A DNA stretch of 64,000 bases from Turnera subulata. Its lineage: Eukaryota > Streptophyta > Magnoliopsida > Malpighiales > Passifloraceae. Made by a program: the position numbers and the translations under genes. The notes under the pieces were generated by a model, which saw nothing but the letters and a program-made list of their open reading frames with translations, did not search any database and was not told the origin of the DNA. The stretch covers positions 260,381 through 324,380 of the forward strand of contig JAKUCV010004467.1 in assembly GCA_028386065.3 (NCBI GenBank), written 5' to 3'. Shown here piece by piece: positions 35,541 to 46,405 of the stretch; the stretch's first letter is position 1; every line of letters begins with the position of its first letter.

Positions 35541-36017
35541 GATAGTGAGTTGCATCTGTCAAATGTAGTGGCAATCAACTTGCCCATCACATAACACATT
35601 TGAGTCTAAGGATGTTGTTTCGGAAGTTGTCCTGTTAGAGGACTTCCGTTTTCATATTGTTGAACTTGCCAACTCCGATATAACAAGACTTTCTGGAAAT
35701 CATGGAGGAAAGTGACAATCCCCAAGAAAGAAAATCATTCAAGTTTTCTAAACATGCATGCAATAGGTGAGGTAAATAATTAAGACTACACCATGCATGT
35801 ATGGAAATAAAATTAGTTTAAATTTACCAATGTAACACAACTTGTTATAACTTGAATAGTATATCTCATCAAAAAGAAAAAGAATTTTTTTTTTTAGTAC
35901 TATAGGATTTTCCAAGGCTTCCACTACTGAAGGACAATTGTCATTTTTCATGCATGCATTGTGCATCACTAAATAGGATTAAAATGGATTTTGGCTTCTT
36001 TTTATCTCTATGTTTCT
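35541..36017. other. Intergenic DNA, nothing recognised
   Basis: Short AT-rich stretch with no supported feature. Confidence 0.5.
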
Positions 36018-36775
36018 ATTTTCCTCCTAGTTGGCCTATTTGGTTCCTCTCGCTGCCTACTTTGGTTCCTCCCGCTAGAACTCGGTGAAAAATGCTAACA
36101 TGGCAGGTTTTTCGGCGCCTCAGCATATATGGAACCTACATATCAGGTTGAACCAACAAATCGAACTGACTCAATCGACTGGTTTGCCCACCCAAATCAA
36201 GTCGACTCAACCCGATTGGTTCGGCTACCCAAAAGACCTATTCTTTATTTTTTTTGCTTTTTTTCCTAAAATTTAATTTATTTAAAACCTTTCATTATTT
36301 AAAAATTCTTTCAAAAATAAAATAATAACTTATGTTAATTAAATAATAGTTATAATGATTTAATTTCTTTAAAATCTTTCACTGGATTAAAAATTATTTA
36401 AAAAATAAAATAATAACTTATACTATTAAATACTAAATTATAATATAAGTTATTATTTAATTATTACAAGTTACTGTTTTTTGAAAATTTTTTATTTCAA
36501 TGAAAAGTTTTTTAAAAAATAATTTTAGGAAGGAAAAGGATAAAAATGAAAAAATGGACAAACCGGATTTGCAAATTGAGTTTTTCGGTGGGTGAACCGA
36601 TCGGGTCGAGCCGGTACGATTTGTTAGTTTGACCTGACATGTGGGTTCTACATATACTGAGGTGGCACCTGAAAACTTGTCACGTCAGCCTTTTCTACCA
36701 GATTCGGGCGAAAGGGATCAAAATAGGCTAACTGGGGAAATACAAATCAAAAGCAAAATAGGGTTGATTTCCAAC
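36018..36775. mobile_element. DNA element with long diverged terminal inverted repeats
   Basis: The left 200 bp (GTTGGCCTATTTGGTTCC, later ATATGGAACCTACATATCAG and GGTTTGCCCACC) is matched in inverted order by the right 200 bp (GGTGGGTGAACC, ACATGTGGGTTCTACATAT, GGGATCAAAATAGGCTAAC). The middle is an AT-rich core without an ORF. Long TIRs and no transposase suggest a non-autonomous Mutator-like or foldback element. Exact ends and duplication were not resolved. Confidence 0.55.
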
Positions 36776-36794
36776 TTTAGCATCCAACACATAT

Positions 36795-36930
36795 ATTTTT
36801 TTGAACGATAGAAGCTGATGATTCATTAAGAAATAATAGCAGTACAAATATCCCAGCGGTGCCAATAGAGGGGCTGGTGGTGCATTCAACCAATGCGGAG
36901 GGCATTGGCGTCCAAATACAAAAAAGATAG
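36795..36930 (-). mobile_element. Probable LINE 3' tail
   Basis: On the minus strand the segment closes TTCTTAATGAATCATCAGCTTC, then CTATCGTTCAAAAAAATATA, a form common at plant LINE ends. No clean duplication was found. Confidence 0.35.
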
Positions 36931-37200
36931 AAGTCTTTAATCCTTATCTAATATTATGCTTGTGTTGTAATTTAATTAGATTCCTTCATTGTACTTATCA
37001 TAATTTTTACTTAATTTAGTATTATTTAATAACATGTCAGCTTTTTTTTTGACATGTCATCTTAAAATGAGAGTATTCTAGTTCTAAATCTGTTTAAATT
37101 TCCAATTAAGTCCTAAATGTTATGTATATTAGACAAAATAAGTCCTAAAAATGATTTTCGTTCAATTTTTTTATTATTATTTATCATATCACTCCAAAAC

Positions 37201-40200
37201 TGAGACGCCCCGACCCGTATTTACCGTACACAGTAAACACGAGCCGAAACTGTGACAACCCAGCCCAACATGACTCAGCATACAGTGTAATCAACAAATA
37301 TCCGGGCTCAACAGCCCATAATAACATCAACAATAAAATATCATAACTGGCCCAATGGCCCAATAATAGCAAAATAGTGCACAGCGGAAGACTTTAAACT
37401 CACATAAACACTGTATGCGACACATGCAAACTATGGATCCAAGCCCGTCCAAGGGAAACGTCAACAGCCTGTCTGGAATGCAATATACCTGAACCACAAA
37501 TAACTCAACCTACGGGATGAAAGCCCGCAGGTGAGGGGTGAGTCCGAAGTGCCCACCGGGTAAACCCATAAGCAAATATACATATACAACACCGTAAATA
37601 ATCCAAGTCACAACACAACAACTAACCAAGGTTCTCACGAACCTTAAATACACACTGGTGATTCTAGACACACTATTCCAATTTTATTATCAGGGCCCCT
37701 ATCACAAGTTAAATGATGGCCGTCGCCTGGTAGTCAAGCTAGCTAGCCCGTGGACCCCTCCCCGGTACCTCCACGTAATAACTGGCACAGACAGGGAGCA
37801 GGACCAACCACTAACTCTCCCCCAGTGCCCAAACAATAACAATAACTTGGTACAGACAGGGAGCAGGCACCAGCCACTAACTCTCCCCCAGCACCATAAT
37901 CTAAGACTACCATCTGGCTGTTCCAACATTTAACTGTGACTTACTAGATGTCTAAGTGTTTCCATTTTATTATTTTCTTTCCCCTCGACTAGTTACTACA
38001 TTTCTATCATCCAACCATTATCTCATTATCCCGAGCAGGCTCGCAGCCTCTCCGCTCGTCTGGATAATATCCAATAGCAAACTGTCATCACATAATAGTA
38101 CCTCCGGTACTCAACTCACACAATTCTACAGTCAACAACAGCAACAATCTCACTTATATCCACAAATCCCAACATCATCAATAATATCAACAACAATAAT
38201 AATTACACAGCATCAACGGCAACAATTATCATCTCAATTCATCACAACAAGCCATACACAGCCACAAAGTATCATACCAGTATCATTGGACTCAGTAAAC
38301 AAACAGCAACTTGATATCACGGGATGTAAATAAATATTTACTTAACCTCACCTTAGCCGATTATCAAATACGGAAATGATGACCGGTCCGACGCCGGCTC
38401 CTCGGGAAACTGCCCGATATCCAAACCTATACACAAAATCATACATACACATAAATGCACATATGAGTATGTCATGATGCCTCTAATGCGAAATATAAAC
38501 CCATCCCGATTACATATCTTTTATTATTATCATTTACCGAAAATAATTAACCGAACGTATATCCGAATATAATTTTGATACTATACTTTAATTGAAACTC
38601 TTTCCAGAATAATTTCATAAAATAATTATAATTATCCAAAATATTAATCATTATAATTTTTTTCCAGAAAAATAATAACTTATTTATAATTTCTAGAAAA
38701 TATTTATAGTATTTATCTTTTCTATATATATATATACAATTTAATTTTCCAACACCAAATATAATTAACTTTAATTCCAAAAATACATATTTATATACAT
38801 ATATCATAATCATAATTTTCCCAGACTAAGTAATATACATACTAAATTTACAGAAATTAATTTCAAGGTATATATATTTTTCAAACTAACCATAATAATA
38901 ATTTATAAACAAAACTTAATTATTTATCAAGGTGAATATATTTATATTTTAATAAAAATTCCAGAATCAAATTGTCCATAATTTTCTAAAAATAATTATA
39001 TATTTTTTTCCTCAAAATTACCTTCCAGAATATAGATAAATATATATATATATATATGTATAATTTGTTTTTTTTTTAAATTAACGGACTGGGCCATGAA
39101 CAGTAAGTCCATGCCCAGCCCAAGGACTGGCCCAGGCAAACCAGCAGCAGGCCCGCGTGAGCAGGCCCAGCCGCACAGCAGCCCGAGCCCACAGTCCAAA
39201 AATACGAACCCAGCCCGTCAGCAGCTCCAACCCGTTGGGAGTCGGGTACTCACCTGGCGGATGCGGGTCGTGGTGCCGGGTAGGAGGCTGGCGGCGCGGC
39301 GAGCGGTAGGGACGGGCGAGGACGAGCGCGGCAGGAGGACTAGCGGCGGCTGGCGACTCCAGGGGCGGTGCTAGCTCGCGCGAGGCGGCGGCGTGAGGCG
39401 GCAGCTGCGAGGTTGAAGCAGATCCGCCGGATCCTCGGCGGGTCAATGCTCCTGCACGGCGCGTCAGGCAGCGGCGTCAGGCGGGGGCGGTTCTGTTGAG
39501 GTCGCGGCGTCGTGGCGGACCTGGCGGCGGCGGTGGTGAGCGGAGACATGGCCCGGAGCTCTCCGACGTGTACAGTAACGGGAAGGTGGAGGAGGTGACG
39601 CACTGTGCAAAAACAGATTTTCTTCATTTTCTTTCTTTTTCGTTTTTCTTTTCTTTTTCTTCAGTTTTTCTTTTCTTTTCTTTTCTCTCTTTTTTTTCTA
39701 TTTCTATTTTCTGATTGGTTCATCCTTTTTTTCCTGATTTTTTTCTGATTTTTCTCTTTTTCTTTTTCTTTTTTTTTTTCTTTTCTCTCTTTTTTTTCTC
39801 TCTTTTCTTTTTTTTTTCTTTTCTCTCCTTTTTCTCTCTTTCTTTTTTCTTCTCCTTTCTCTCCCGGCTCCTTCCCTTCTCCTGCTTCCTTTATAAACTG
39901 AATTTTACTATTTGGCAAGTGAATTACAAATAATGTAATTCGTCTGCATTACGGGCGAATCCGATCCGGACCAGAAAATAACAGATACCTCCTTAGTTAT
40001 TTTCCGGTGTGATTTTCTGAGAAATTCCGAAACCCGAAAAATACGAACTTAGTTCTGAAAAATCCACGGGAAAATCACGAGCGCGGGAAAACCCTCGGTT
40101 TCGAAAAACGACTCCCGGATTACCTTGAATTAATTACCCAAGATTAATTCATTCGGTAAATCACTGTATAACGACTTTAACAGTCCCGGTAAAAATCCAA

Positions 40201-40220
40201 ATTTTACCCAGGCTGTTACA
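37201..40220 (-). repeat. 3' LTR of element B (B-type LTR)
   Basis: 3,020 bp. The outer parts match the A-type LTRs, but the GGGAT palindrome array is replaced by a different module (about 37640-38335) with two copies of an ACAGACAGGGAGCAGG unit and a CAA-rich stretch. A T/C-rich tract lies at about 39610-39880. Confidence 0.85.
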
Positions 40221-40245
40221 TTCTACCCCCCTTAAAAAGAATTTC
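40221..40245 (-). other. Polypurine tract of element B
   Basis: On the minus strand AATTCTTTTTAAGGGGGGTA plus GAA directly precedes the 3' LTR start TGTAACAG, as expected for the plus-strand primer. Confidence 0.6.
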
Positions 40246-40291
40246 GTCCCCGAAATTCCGTCTTATCCGTGGGTCCTACCACGATAAGATT

Positions 40292-40308
40292 CTGGCACAC
40301 TCTGCCAG
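40292..40308. promoter_or_regulatory. Perfect dyad (hairpin 1) of element B
   Basis: CTGGCA-CACTC-TGCCAG. Compare 12050-12066, where the fifth base of the left arm and its partner in the right arm have both changed, keeping the dyad perfect. Confidence 0.55.
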
Positions 40309-40363
40309 GTATCCAACCTCAACATGAGATACCGCTTATACCCTTAAGCGACATCTCATCCGC

Positions 40364-40372
40364 TTATAAATA
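40364..40372 (+). promoter_or_regulatory. TATA box of ORF-A in element B
   Basis: TTATAAATA lies about 40 bp upstream of the ORF-A start position (40408), after the dyad CGCTTATACCCTTAAGCG (40333-40350). Confidence 0.5.
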
Positions 40373-40407
40373 CCAAAACCTCATGACTAGCATACTCACA
40401 CACAGCC

Positions 40408-40785
40408 GTGGATTCTCCACTAAGATCAAGGACAACTTCTGACTCCGAGAACAACAGCTACATCGGCGGTAGAGCTTTCCCAACAAGCTCGGATGACGAA
40501 CCTCCCAAGAAGCGGTTCAAGACCAACATCATCGGCCTGCAGGAGCATATGGTTGTTTCCCCAAAACGACGCAAGAAGCGAGTCCCCAAGAAATCTGAAG
40601 ATCGCAAGGGCAAGGCGGTAGCTGAGAGCAGCACTCCGCAACAGAAGCTAACACAACTGAACTTCTCGCTGAAGAAGATCAGCTCGGCGGTGGCGCAAAT
40701 AGAACTAGCCTGCATGGAGCTGTTCCCGGACATGAAAAATGTCAAAAACCTTGTAAAAGACCTAGAGAAGCAAGTAGCTCAATAG
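40408..40785 (+). CDS. ORF-A of element B, 125 codons, start codon is GTG
   Basis: The frame is open over the full length and homologous to 12164-12541 (same acidic N-terminus, two basic clusters and C-terminal helix ending VKDLEKQVAQ), but the initiator ATG has become GTG in AGCCGTGGATTC. The next in-frame ATG is near residue 48 (MVVSPKRRKK), which would drop the acidic part and the first basic cluster. It may therefore be translated poorly or as a shorter basic protein. It is antisense to the LTRs of element B. No known domain is recognised. Confidence 0.55.
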   Translation: MDSPLRSRTTSDSENNSYIGGRAFPTSSDDEPPKKRFKTNIIGLQEHMVVSPKRRKKRVPKKSEDRKGKAVAESSTPQQKLTQLNFSLKKISSAVAQIELACMELFPDMKNVKNLVKDLEKQVAQ

Positions 40786-41559
40786 AGTACTTCTTCTCCT
40801 GTTGTAAACCGTTTATGAGATAAATAAAATAATTTCCTTTTAAATAAAAATCTCTTATGTTACCAAGTCTGTTGTTAAATGGAAAAATAACATCTCAAAG
40901 CAAAATAATAATCAACTATAAGAATATATAAAATCAAATATAAAGAAATTAAAAGTAAAATTTGTTTAACAAAATCAAAACAAAAGAAATTAAAACAAAA
41001 CTCGTTTAACAAAATCAAACAAAAAGGAAATAAAATAAAACACGTTTAACAAATTCAAAACGAAAAAAAATTAAAACAAAATATGTTTTCATGATCAACG
41101 CTCAGGATCGATCGTATCCATCCTCGATCCCGAGAAACGTGTCGCGTACAGTTAACGGCAACGATCACGTGCACGTCCTGTGTCTCTCGAAAGACACGTT
41201 ACCCACTTGTTCATAATTTCCGCATAAGCCAAAACGTCTGTCAAAGCTCGCATCTCTCCACGATGTCCGAATAGCTGTAAACTTGTCGCACATGCACTCT
41301 TGTCGAGGTGTGGTCCCATCCGTCTAGCATCAACGGTCACGGATGCAAGTGATTAAAGATGCAGGAAAATATAGTAAAACCATGGAAAGAAAAGACAAGG
41401 TAGCCAGAGCGAAAGAAAATCATGAGTTAGGAAAAGCTTGAAAAATTCTGGCATGGGTCCGAAAATCGCGTAAAGCAACAAAACATTAAATACAACAACG
41501 GTAAAATTCAAAAAGCAAATCTTGAAAATCAAAAACAATAAACACGCTCCCCATAGGTG

Positions 41560-41567
41560 TATAAAAG
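41560..41567 (+). promoter_or_regulatory. TATA box of ORF-B in element B
   Basis: TATAAAAG, a canonical TATA box, lies about 110 bp upstream of the ORF-B ATG at 41676. The equivalent motif in element A is at 24094-24103. Confidence 0.55.
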
Positions 41568-41675
41568 AAGGAGCGGTGATGTGTAAATCATCAAAAGCAT
41601 TTTAAAAGCAAACAAAACGCTCAAGCAAACAAAACCACAAAATTCCGAAAAGCAAAACACTACACGTCAAACAAC

Positions 41676-42359
41676 ATGCCTGCTCCCTCATCCGTGTTCT
41701 TCGTCGAAGGTGCCAATCTTGGCAGAAGGAACCGACTGGCTTACAGCATGGTCAACGAACGTGCTGAGGAGCTACCGAACGAGCTCGGCAGAATGCCGCG
41801 TCTGGTCTTTGTCGACGAGCTCTACTCATCGCGGTTCTTCGTCACTCCAATGGAAGAGGTGTTCTTCCTAGAGGATCGCGGCACTCTGAGGACCTCCTAC
41901 TACGGATCAGCAAACTCCGTGATGTTCTTCATCTCGGATAGGCTTCAAGAGTTCAACCTGGAGTCCACTTGCCAGACTGTGGAGCAAGGCGCTTACTACC
42001 AGCTCTCAATGACAGCCCAGAGCATACCCAGAATGACTCGGCTACCTCCAACCTGGCCAAAGGTACGGCTACTGGTGTGGAACTGCAGAGGAGTGGCAAG
42101 ACCTGCCCAAGAGTTCTCGCGTACTTTGAGGGACTTGAAGAACCAGTACAAGCCCAACATGGTTCTTCTGACGGAGACGCAGTGGCAACCACGAGACGAT
42201 CACGGTCTGATTCCACTCCGATTCCCTCAAGCTAACCGGCTCGAGATTCCTGGCCAGCGCGACAGAGGCGGCATGTGGTTCTCTTGGAGCGACAGGGTCA
42301 CGGTCAACGTCAACAGTGACGCAAATAGCTTCCGTGTCAACGTCGTTGCAAACCGTTAA
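41676..42359 (+). CDS. ORF-B of element B: unknown N-terminal half fused to a truncated LINE-type EEP segment
   Basis: An intact ORF of 227 residues. Residues 1-125 (starting MPAPSSVFFVEGANLGRR) match nothing I recognise and contain no copper, zinc or nucleotide motif. Residues about 130-227 resemble the start of the endonuclease/exonuclease/phosphatase (EEP) domain of plant L1 ORF2: LLVWNCRG (132-139, catalytic Asn), LLTET (164-168, catalytic Glu) and GGMWFSW (198-204). The downstream EEP motifs with the catalytic Asp and His are missing, so nuclease activity is unlikely. The gene runs opposite to the LTRs and has its own TATA box. A broken homologue lies at 23307-23989 with the same domain junction, so the fusion predates both insertions. 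Confidence 0.7.
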   Translation: MPAPSSVFFVEGANLGRRNRLAYSMVNERAEELPNELGRMPRLVFVDELYSSRFFVTPMEEVFFLEDRGTLRTSYYGSANSVMFFISDRLQEFNLESTCQTVEQGAYYQLSMTAQSIPRMTRLPPTWPKVRLLVWNCRGVARPAQEFSRTLRDLKNQYKPNMVLLTETQWQPRDDHGLIPLRFPQANRLEIPGQRDRGGMWFSWSDRVTVNVNSDANSFRVNVVANR

Positions 42360-42527
42360 ATGTATTTTCTATTTTTATAAAATATCAAAAATCCATGTAT
42401 TATTTCCCCTTTTATTAAATATCAATGTAATTTCTCTGTCTGCAATCAATATATTACTATTTCCCTTTGTATCAAAATATTAGTATTAATAATATTTGTA
42501 TTTTCGCATATTATGGCATCATTTACC

Positions 42528-42575
42528 TCATATGTGTATGTTCCGCGACAGCTGGCGTCCCTTGACTGGATCCAT
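42528..42575 (-). other. Sense micro-ORF of element B
   Basis: Fifteen codons, MDPVKGRQLSRNIHI then TGA, near the primer site; the first ten residues equal those of element A at 23151. Confidence 0.35.
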
Positions 42576-42673
42576 AATGCACTAACTAAATGATATAAAA
42601 TAAATAACAAATGGAGCGAACTATGCAAACAGGACAACAAACACACAAGACTGCCCAACAAGACCTAACGCCC

Positions 42674-42685
42674 GCTCCACTACCA
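42674..42685 (-). other. Primer binding site-like sequence of element B
   Basis: TGGTAGTGGAGC on the minus strand, three bases after the 5' LTR. Nine of 12 positions agree with the initiator-methionine tRNA site. Confidence 0.45.
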
Positions 42686-42688
42686 AAC

Positions 42689-45600
42689 TGAGACGCCCCG
42701 ACCCTTATTTACCGTACACAGTAAACACGAGCCGAAACTGTGACAACCCAGCCCAACATGACTCAGCATACAGTGTAATCAACAAATATCCGGGCTCAAC
42801 AGCCCATAATAACATCAACAATAAAATATCATAACTGGCCCAATGGCCCAATAATAGCAAAATAGTGCACAGCGGAAGACTTTAAACTCACATAAACACT
42901 GTATGCGACACATGCAAACTATGGATCCAAGCCCGTCCAAGGGAAACGTCAACAGCCTGTCTGGAATGCAATATACCTGAACCACAAATAACTCAACCTA
43001 CGGGATGAAAGCCCGCAGGTGAGGGGTGAGTCCGAAGTGCCCACCGGGTAAACCCATAAGCAAATATACATATACATACACCGTAACTATTCCAAGTCAC
43101 AACACAACAAAACCAAGGTTCTCACGAACCTTAAATACACACGGGTGATTCTAGACACGCTAATCCAATTTTATTATCAGGGCCCCTATCACAAGTTAAA
43201 TGATGGCCGTCGCCTGGTAGTCAAGCTAGCTAGCCCGTGGACCCCTCCCCGGTACCTCCACGTAATAACTGGCACAGACAGGGAGCAGGACCAACCACTA
43301 ACTCTCCCCCAGTGCCCAAACAATAACAATAACTTGGTACAGACAGGGAGCAGGCACCAGCCACTAACTCTCCCCCAGCACCATAATCTAAGACTACCAT
43401 CTGGCTGTTCCAACATTTAACTGTGACTTACTAGATGTCTAAGTGTTTCCATTTTATTATTTTCTTTCCCCTCGACTAGTTACTACATTTCTATCATCCA
43501 ACCATTATCTCATTATCCCGAGCAGGCTCGCAGCCTCTCCGCTCGTCTGGATAATATCCAATAGCAAACTGTCATCACATAATAGTACCTCCGGTACTCA
43601 ACTCACACAATTCTACAGTCAACAACAGCAACAATCTCACTTATATCCACAAATCCCAACATCATCAATAATATCAACAACAATAATAATTACACAGCAT
43701 CAACGGCAACAATTATCATCTCAATTCATCACAACAAGCCATACACAGCCACAAAGTATCATACCAGTATCATTGGACTCAGTAAACAAACAGCAACTTG
43801 ATATCACGGGATGTAAATAAATATTTACTTAACCTCACCTTAGCCGATTATCAAATACGGAAATGATGACCGGTCCGACGCCGGCTCCTCGGGAAACTGC
43901 CCGATATCCAAACCTATACACAAAATCATACATACACATAAATGCACATATGAGTATGTCATGATGCCTCTAATGCGAAATATAAACCCATCCCGATTAC
44001 ATATCTTTTATTATTATCATTTACCGAAAATAATTAACCGAACGTATATCCGAATATAATTTTGGTACTATACTTTAATTGAAACTCTTTCCAGAATAAT
44101 TTCATAAAATAATTATAATTATCCAAAATAATATTCATTATAATTTTTTCCAGAAAAATAATAACTTATTTATAATTTCTAGAAAATATTTATAGTATTT
44201 ATCTTTTCTATATATATATATACAATTTAATTTTCCAACACCAAATATAATTAACTTTAATTCCAAAAATACATATTTATATACATATATCATAATCATA
44301 ATTTTCCCAGACTAAGTAATATACATACTAAATTTACAGAAATTAATTTCAAGGTATATATATTTTTCAAACTAACCATAATAATAATTTATAAACAAAA
44401 CTTAATTATTTATCAAGGTGGATATATTTATATTTTAATAAAAATTCCAGAATCAAATTGTCCATAATTTTCTAAAAATAATTATATATTTTTTTCTCAA
44501 AATTACCTTCCAGAATATAGATAAATATATATATATATGTATAATTTGTTTTTTTTTTAATTAACGGACTGGGCCATGAACAGTAAGTCCATGCCCAGCC
44601 CAAGGACTGGCCCAGGCAAACCAGCAGCAGGCCCGCGTGAGCAGGCCCAGCCGCACAGCAGCCCGAGCCCACAGTCCAAAAATACGAACCCAGCCCGTCA
44701 GCAGCTCCAACCCGTTGGGAGTCGGGTACTCACCTGGCGGATGCGGGTCGTGGTGCCGGGTAGGAGGCTGGCGGCGCGGCGAGCGGTAGGGACGGGCGAG
44801 GACGAGCGCGGCAGGAGGACTAGCGGCGGCTGGCGACTCCAGGGGCGGTGCTAGCTCGCGCGAGGCGGCGGCGTGAGGCGGCACCTGCGAGGTTGAAGCA
44901 GATCCGCCGGATCCTCGGCGGGTCAATGCTCCTGCACGGCGCGTCAGGCAGCGGCGTCAGGCGGGGGCGGTTCTGTTGAGGTCGCGGCGTCGTGGCGGAC
45001 CTGGCGGCGGCGGTGGTGAGCGGAGACATGGCTCGGAGCTCTCCGACGTGTACAGTAACGGGAAGGTGGAGGAGGTGACGCACTGTGCAAAAACAGATTT
45101 TCTTCATTTTCTTTCTTTTTCTTCTTTTTCGTTTTTCTTTTCTTTTTCTTCAGTTTTTCTTTTCTTTTCTTTTCTCTCTTTTTTTTTCTATTTCTATTTT
45201 CTGATTGGTTCATCCTTTTTTTCCTGATTTTTTTCTGATTTTTCTTTTTTTTTTTTTTCTTTTCTCTCTTTTTTTTCTCTCTTTTCTTTTTTTTTTCTTT
45301 TCTCTCCTTTTTCTCTCTTTCTTTTTTCTTCTCCTTTCTCTCCCGGCTCCTTCCCTTCTCCTGCTTCCTTTATAAACTGAATTTTACTATTTGGCATGTG
45401 AATTACAAATAATGTAATTCGTCTGCATTACGGGCGAATCCGATCCGGACCAGAAAATAACAGATACCTCCTTAGTTATTTTCCGGTGTGATTTTCTGAG
45501 AAATTCCGAAACCCGAAAAATACCAACTTAGTTCCGAAAAATCCACGGGAAAATCACGAGCGCGGGAAAACCCTCGGTTTCGAAAAACGACTCCCGGATT

Positions 45601-45699
45601 ACCTTGAATTAATTACCCAAGATTAATTCAATCGGTAAATCACTGTATAACGACTTTAACAGTCCCGGTAAAAATTCAAATTTTACCCGGGCTGTTACA
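42689..45699 (-). repeat. 5' LTR of element B
   Basis: 3,011 bp, a near-perfect copy of 37201-40220. Differences are mostly length changes in T-runs and the TATA microsatellite. ORFs inside it occur in both LTRs and are compositional. Confidence 0.85.
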
Positions 45700-45704
45700 A
45701 AAAC

Positions 45705-46405
45705 CCCTAAAACGCTCTCAAATTAATTATTCTTTAGAATATTAACAATTCATTGTGATCGAGTCGTATGAGTATTTTAATATTCAAATTTGCAACTAAG
45801 AAGGCATTAGAATCGTAGACTTTTATATCATTATAAATTTTAAATTCTATAAATTTTTATTTAAAAACTTTGAACATGGTACAAAATTTTATTGATAAAT
45901 AATCAAAAATAAACAAAAAAACGTTTCTGAAAATTATTTGGTCTACATAAGTAACATTCAAAATTCAATTGGTAATCTGAAAAGATTTGGAACTGAGATG
46001 CGCTTCTTCAAGAATGACATGTCCATAAAAAAGGCTGATATGTTTTTAAATAATATTGAATTAGGCAAGCTACTGTGAACATGGAGATGAAATCTAATCA
46101 ATCATAATAGAAAGATGAGATTAAATAATGATGATGCGGAACATATGAATGAAAAATGACATTTGTCCATCCTAGATATCAATTCTAAACATTTTTAGTA
46201 CCTTTGGCCTTAAACATTAATTGTCTTATATAAATCAATAAAATATATATATGAATCCAAAATATGATTCACTAATATCTCTCAAGTTGGCGGGTCAACC
46301 CATAAATTGATTTACTAATTTTTATGTCGAGTCGGGTCAATCATTTAATTAAACGAATTGAAAATATATAATCTATACTTATTAATTTCGTGTTAGTTTG
46401 GCTTT
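45705..46405. other. AT-rich intergenic DNA, nothing recognised
   Basis: No gene or repeat end that I can support. Confidence 0.5.

Larger units (their letters stand above)
37201..45699 (-). mobile_element. LTR retrotransposon element B, non-autonomous, young
   Basis: It is flanked by AAAAC at 37196-37200 and 45700-45704 (5-bp duplication). LTRs on the minus strand are 42689-45699 (5') and 37201-40220 (3'), starting TGTAACAGCC and ending GGGGCGTCTCA. They are nearly identical: the 125-residue translation of 37956-38333 equals that of 43443-43820. The internal region 40221-42688 contains a primer-site-like sequence and polypurine tract but no gag-pol. Instead it has ORF-A and ORF-B on the plus strand, antisense to the LTRs. 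Near-identity of LTRs indicates a recent insertion, so the family needs (or recently had) an autonomous helper elsewhere. Confidence 0.9.

Noticed and set aside
37956..38333. 125-aa ORF present twice with identical translation (also 43443-43820)
   Set aside because: It lies in both LTRs of element B. Identity reflects recent insertion, and the Gln/Ser-rich sequence follows CAA-rich DNA.
45700..45715. AAAACCCCTAAAACG, telomere-like
   Set aside because: Only one degenerate unit; the AAAAC is the target-site duplication of element B.
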